From contig JAPLOE010000124.1 in NCBI GenBank assembly GCA_026692705.1, forward strand, positions 1-51,531: DNA of 51,531 bases, given 5' to 3'. The translations under genes were made by a program, and so were the position numbers. Below the pieces are notes generated by a model that made no database searches, was not told where the DNA came from, and saw only the letters and a list, made by a program, of their open reading frames with translations. This DNA is from Planctomycetota bacterium. GTDB lineage: Bacteria; Planctomycetota; UBA1135; GCA-002686595. Of the stretch, positions 51,501 through 51,531 are shown one piece after another. The first letter of the stretch is position 1. The number at the start of each line of letters is the position of its first letter.

Positions 51501-51531
51501 AGCGGCAGGGCTGGTTCGCCGGAGTGTGGGA
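51497..51531 (+). CDS. Start of a further gene, cut by window edge
   Basis: An ATG overlaps the nonahaem stop by 4 bases (the same coupling as its upstream neighbours) and encodes MKRQGWFAGVW before the window ends. The basic N-terminus could begin a membrane or exported protein. Its position makes it a likely further subunit of the same complex. Confidence 0.5.
   Translation, partial: MKRQGWFAGVW

Overview
This 51.5 kb window is GC-rich, densely coded bacterial DNA. Gene content points to a planctomycete, probably one of the little-studied marine or freshwater lineages outside the model genera. The evidence is a sialate-esterase/DUF1080 fusion, a DUF1549-like/alkaline-phosphatase-like gene pair, PF12831 oxidoreductase, GHL10 hydrolase, many signal-peptide proteins sharing one cysteine-containing C-terminal module, and frequent absence of Shine-Dalgarno sites. 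The assignment is inferred from gene content, not from a marker gene. No rRNA, tRNA, CRISPR array or insertion sequence was recognised. No gene-free stretch exceeds about 240 bases.

Bases 1-8349 are one tightly overlapped arginine operon: argG (3' part), a P-loop protein of unknown role, argC, an argD-type aminotransferase, a transcarbamylase, argB, an M20 deacylase and a short argH. The transcarbamylase looks like the N-acetyl/N-succinyl-ornithine type. The operon therefore probably carbamoylates an acylated ornithine and removes the acyl group afterwards, as in Xanthomonas and Bacteroides.

Bases 8374-29391 are mixed housekeeping and secreted functions: an M48/TerB-like protein, two secreted proteins with the cysteine module, a SenB-like glycosyltransferase with an in-frame UGA, moaA, a large sialate-esterase/DUF1080 protein, an amidotransferase fused head-on to a metS remnant, an NSS transporter, a Sua5-type threonylcarbamoyl-AMP synthase, a thioesterase, an FAD oxidoreductase and an Aas-type three-domain phospholipid acyltransferase.

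Bases 29563-51531 form an electron-transfer region with 46 CXXCH haem motifs in five cytochromes. It begins with a stop-interrupted DUF1549-like gene, a Tat-exported phosphatase-fold protein and a decahaem protein with LVIVD repeats. Next come a V4R-PAS histidine kinase and a divergent NtrC-type regulator, followed by an outer-membrane barrel, a 13-haem lipoprotein and an OmcA/MtrC-type decahaem lipoprotein. Together these three look like a porin-cytochrome conduit for extracellular electron transfer. Downstream lie a membrane protein, a tetrahaem cytochrome and an unusual Rieske/cytochrome b module that ends in a membrane-anchored nonahaem cytochrome. A near-consensus sigma-54 promoter (46746-46761) and two weaker ones suggest that the NtrC-type regulator controls the system. 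The likely flow is quinol to the Rieske/b complex, to periplasmic multihaem cytochromes, to the 13-haem/barrel conduit and then to the surface decahaem protein.

Four loci carry disruptions: an in-frame TGA, an in-frame TAG, a frameshift and a deletion-like junction. They may be real decay or assembly error; the raw reads would decide.
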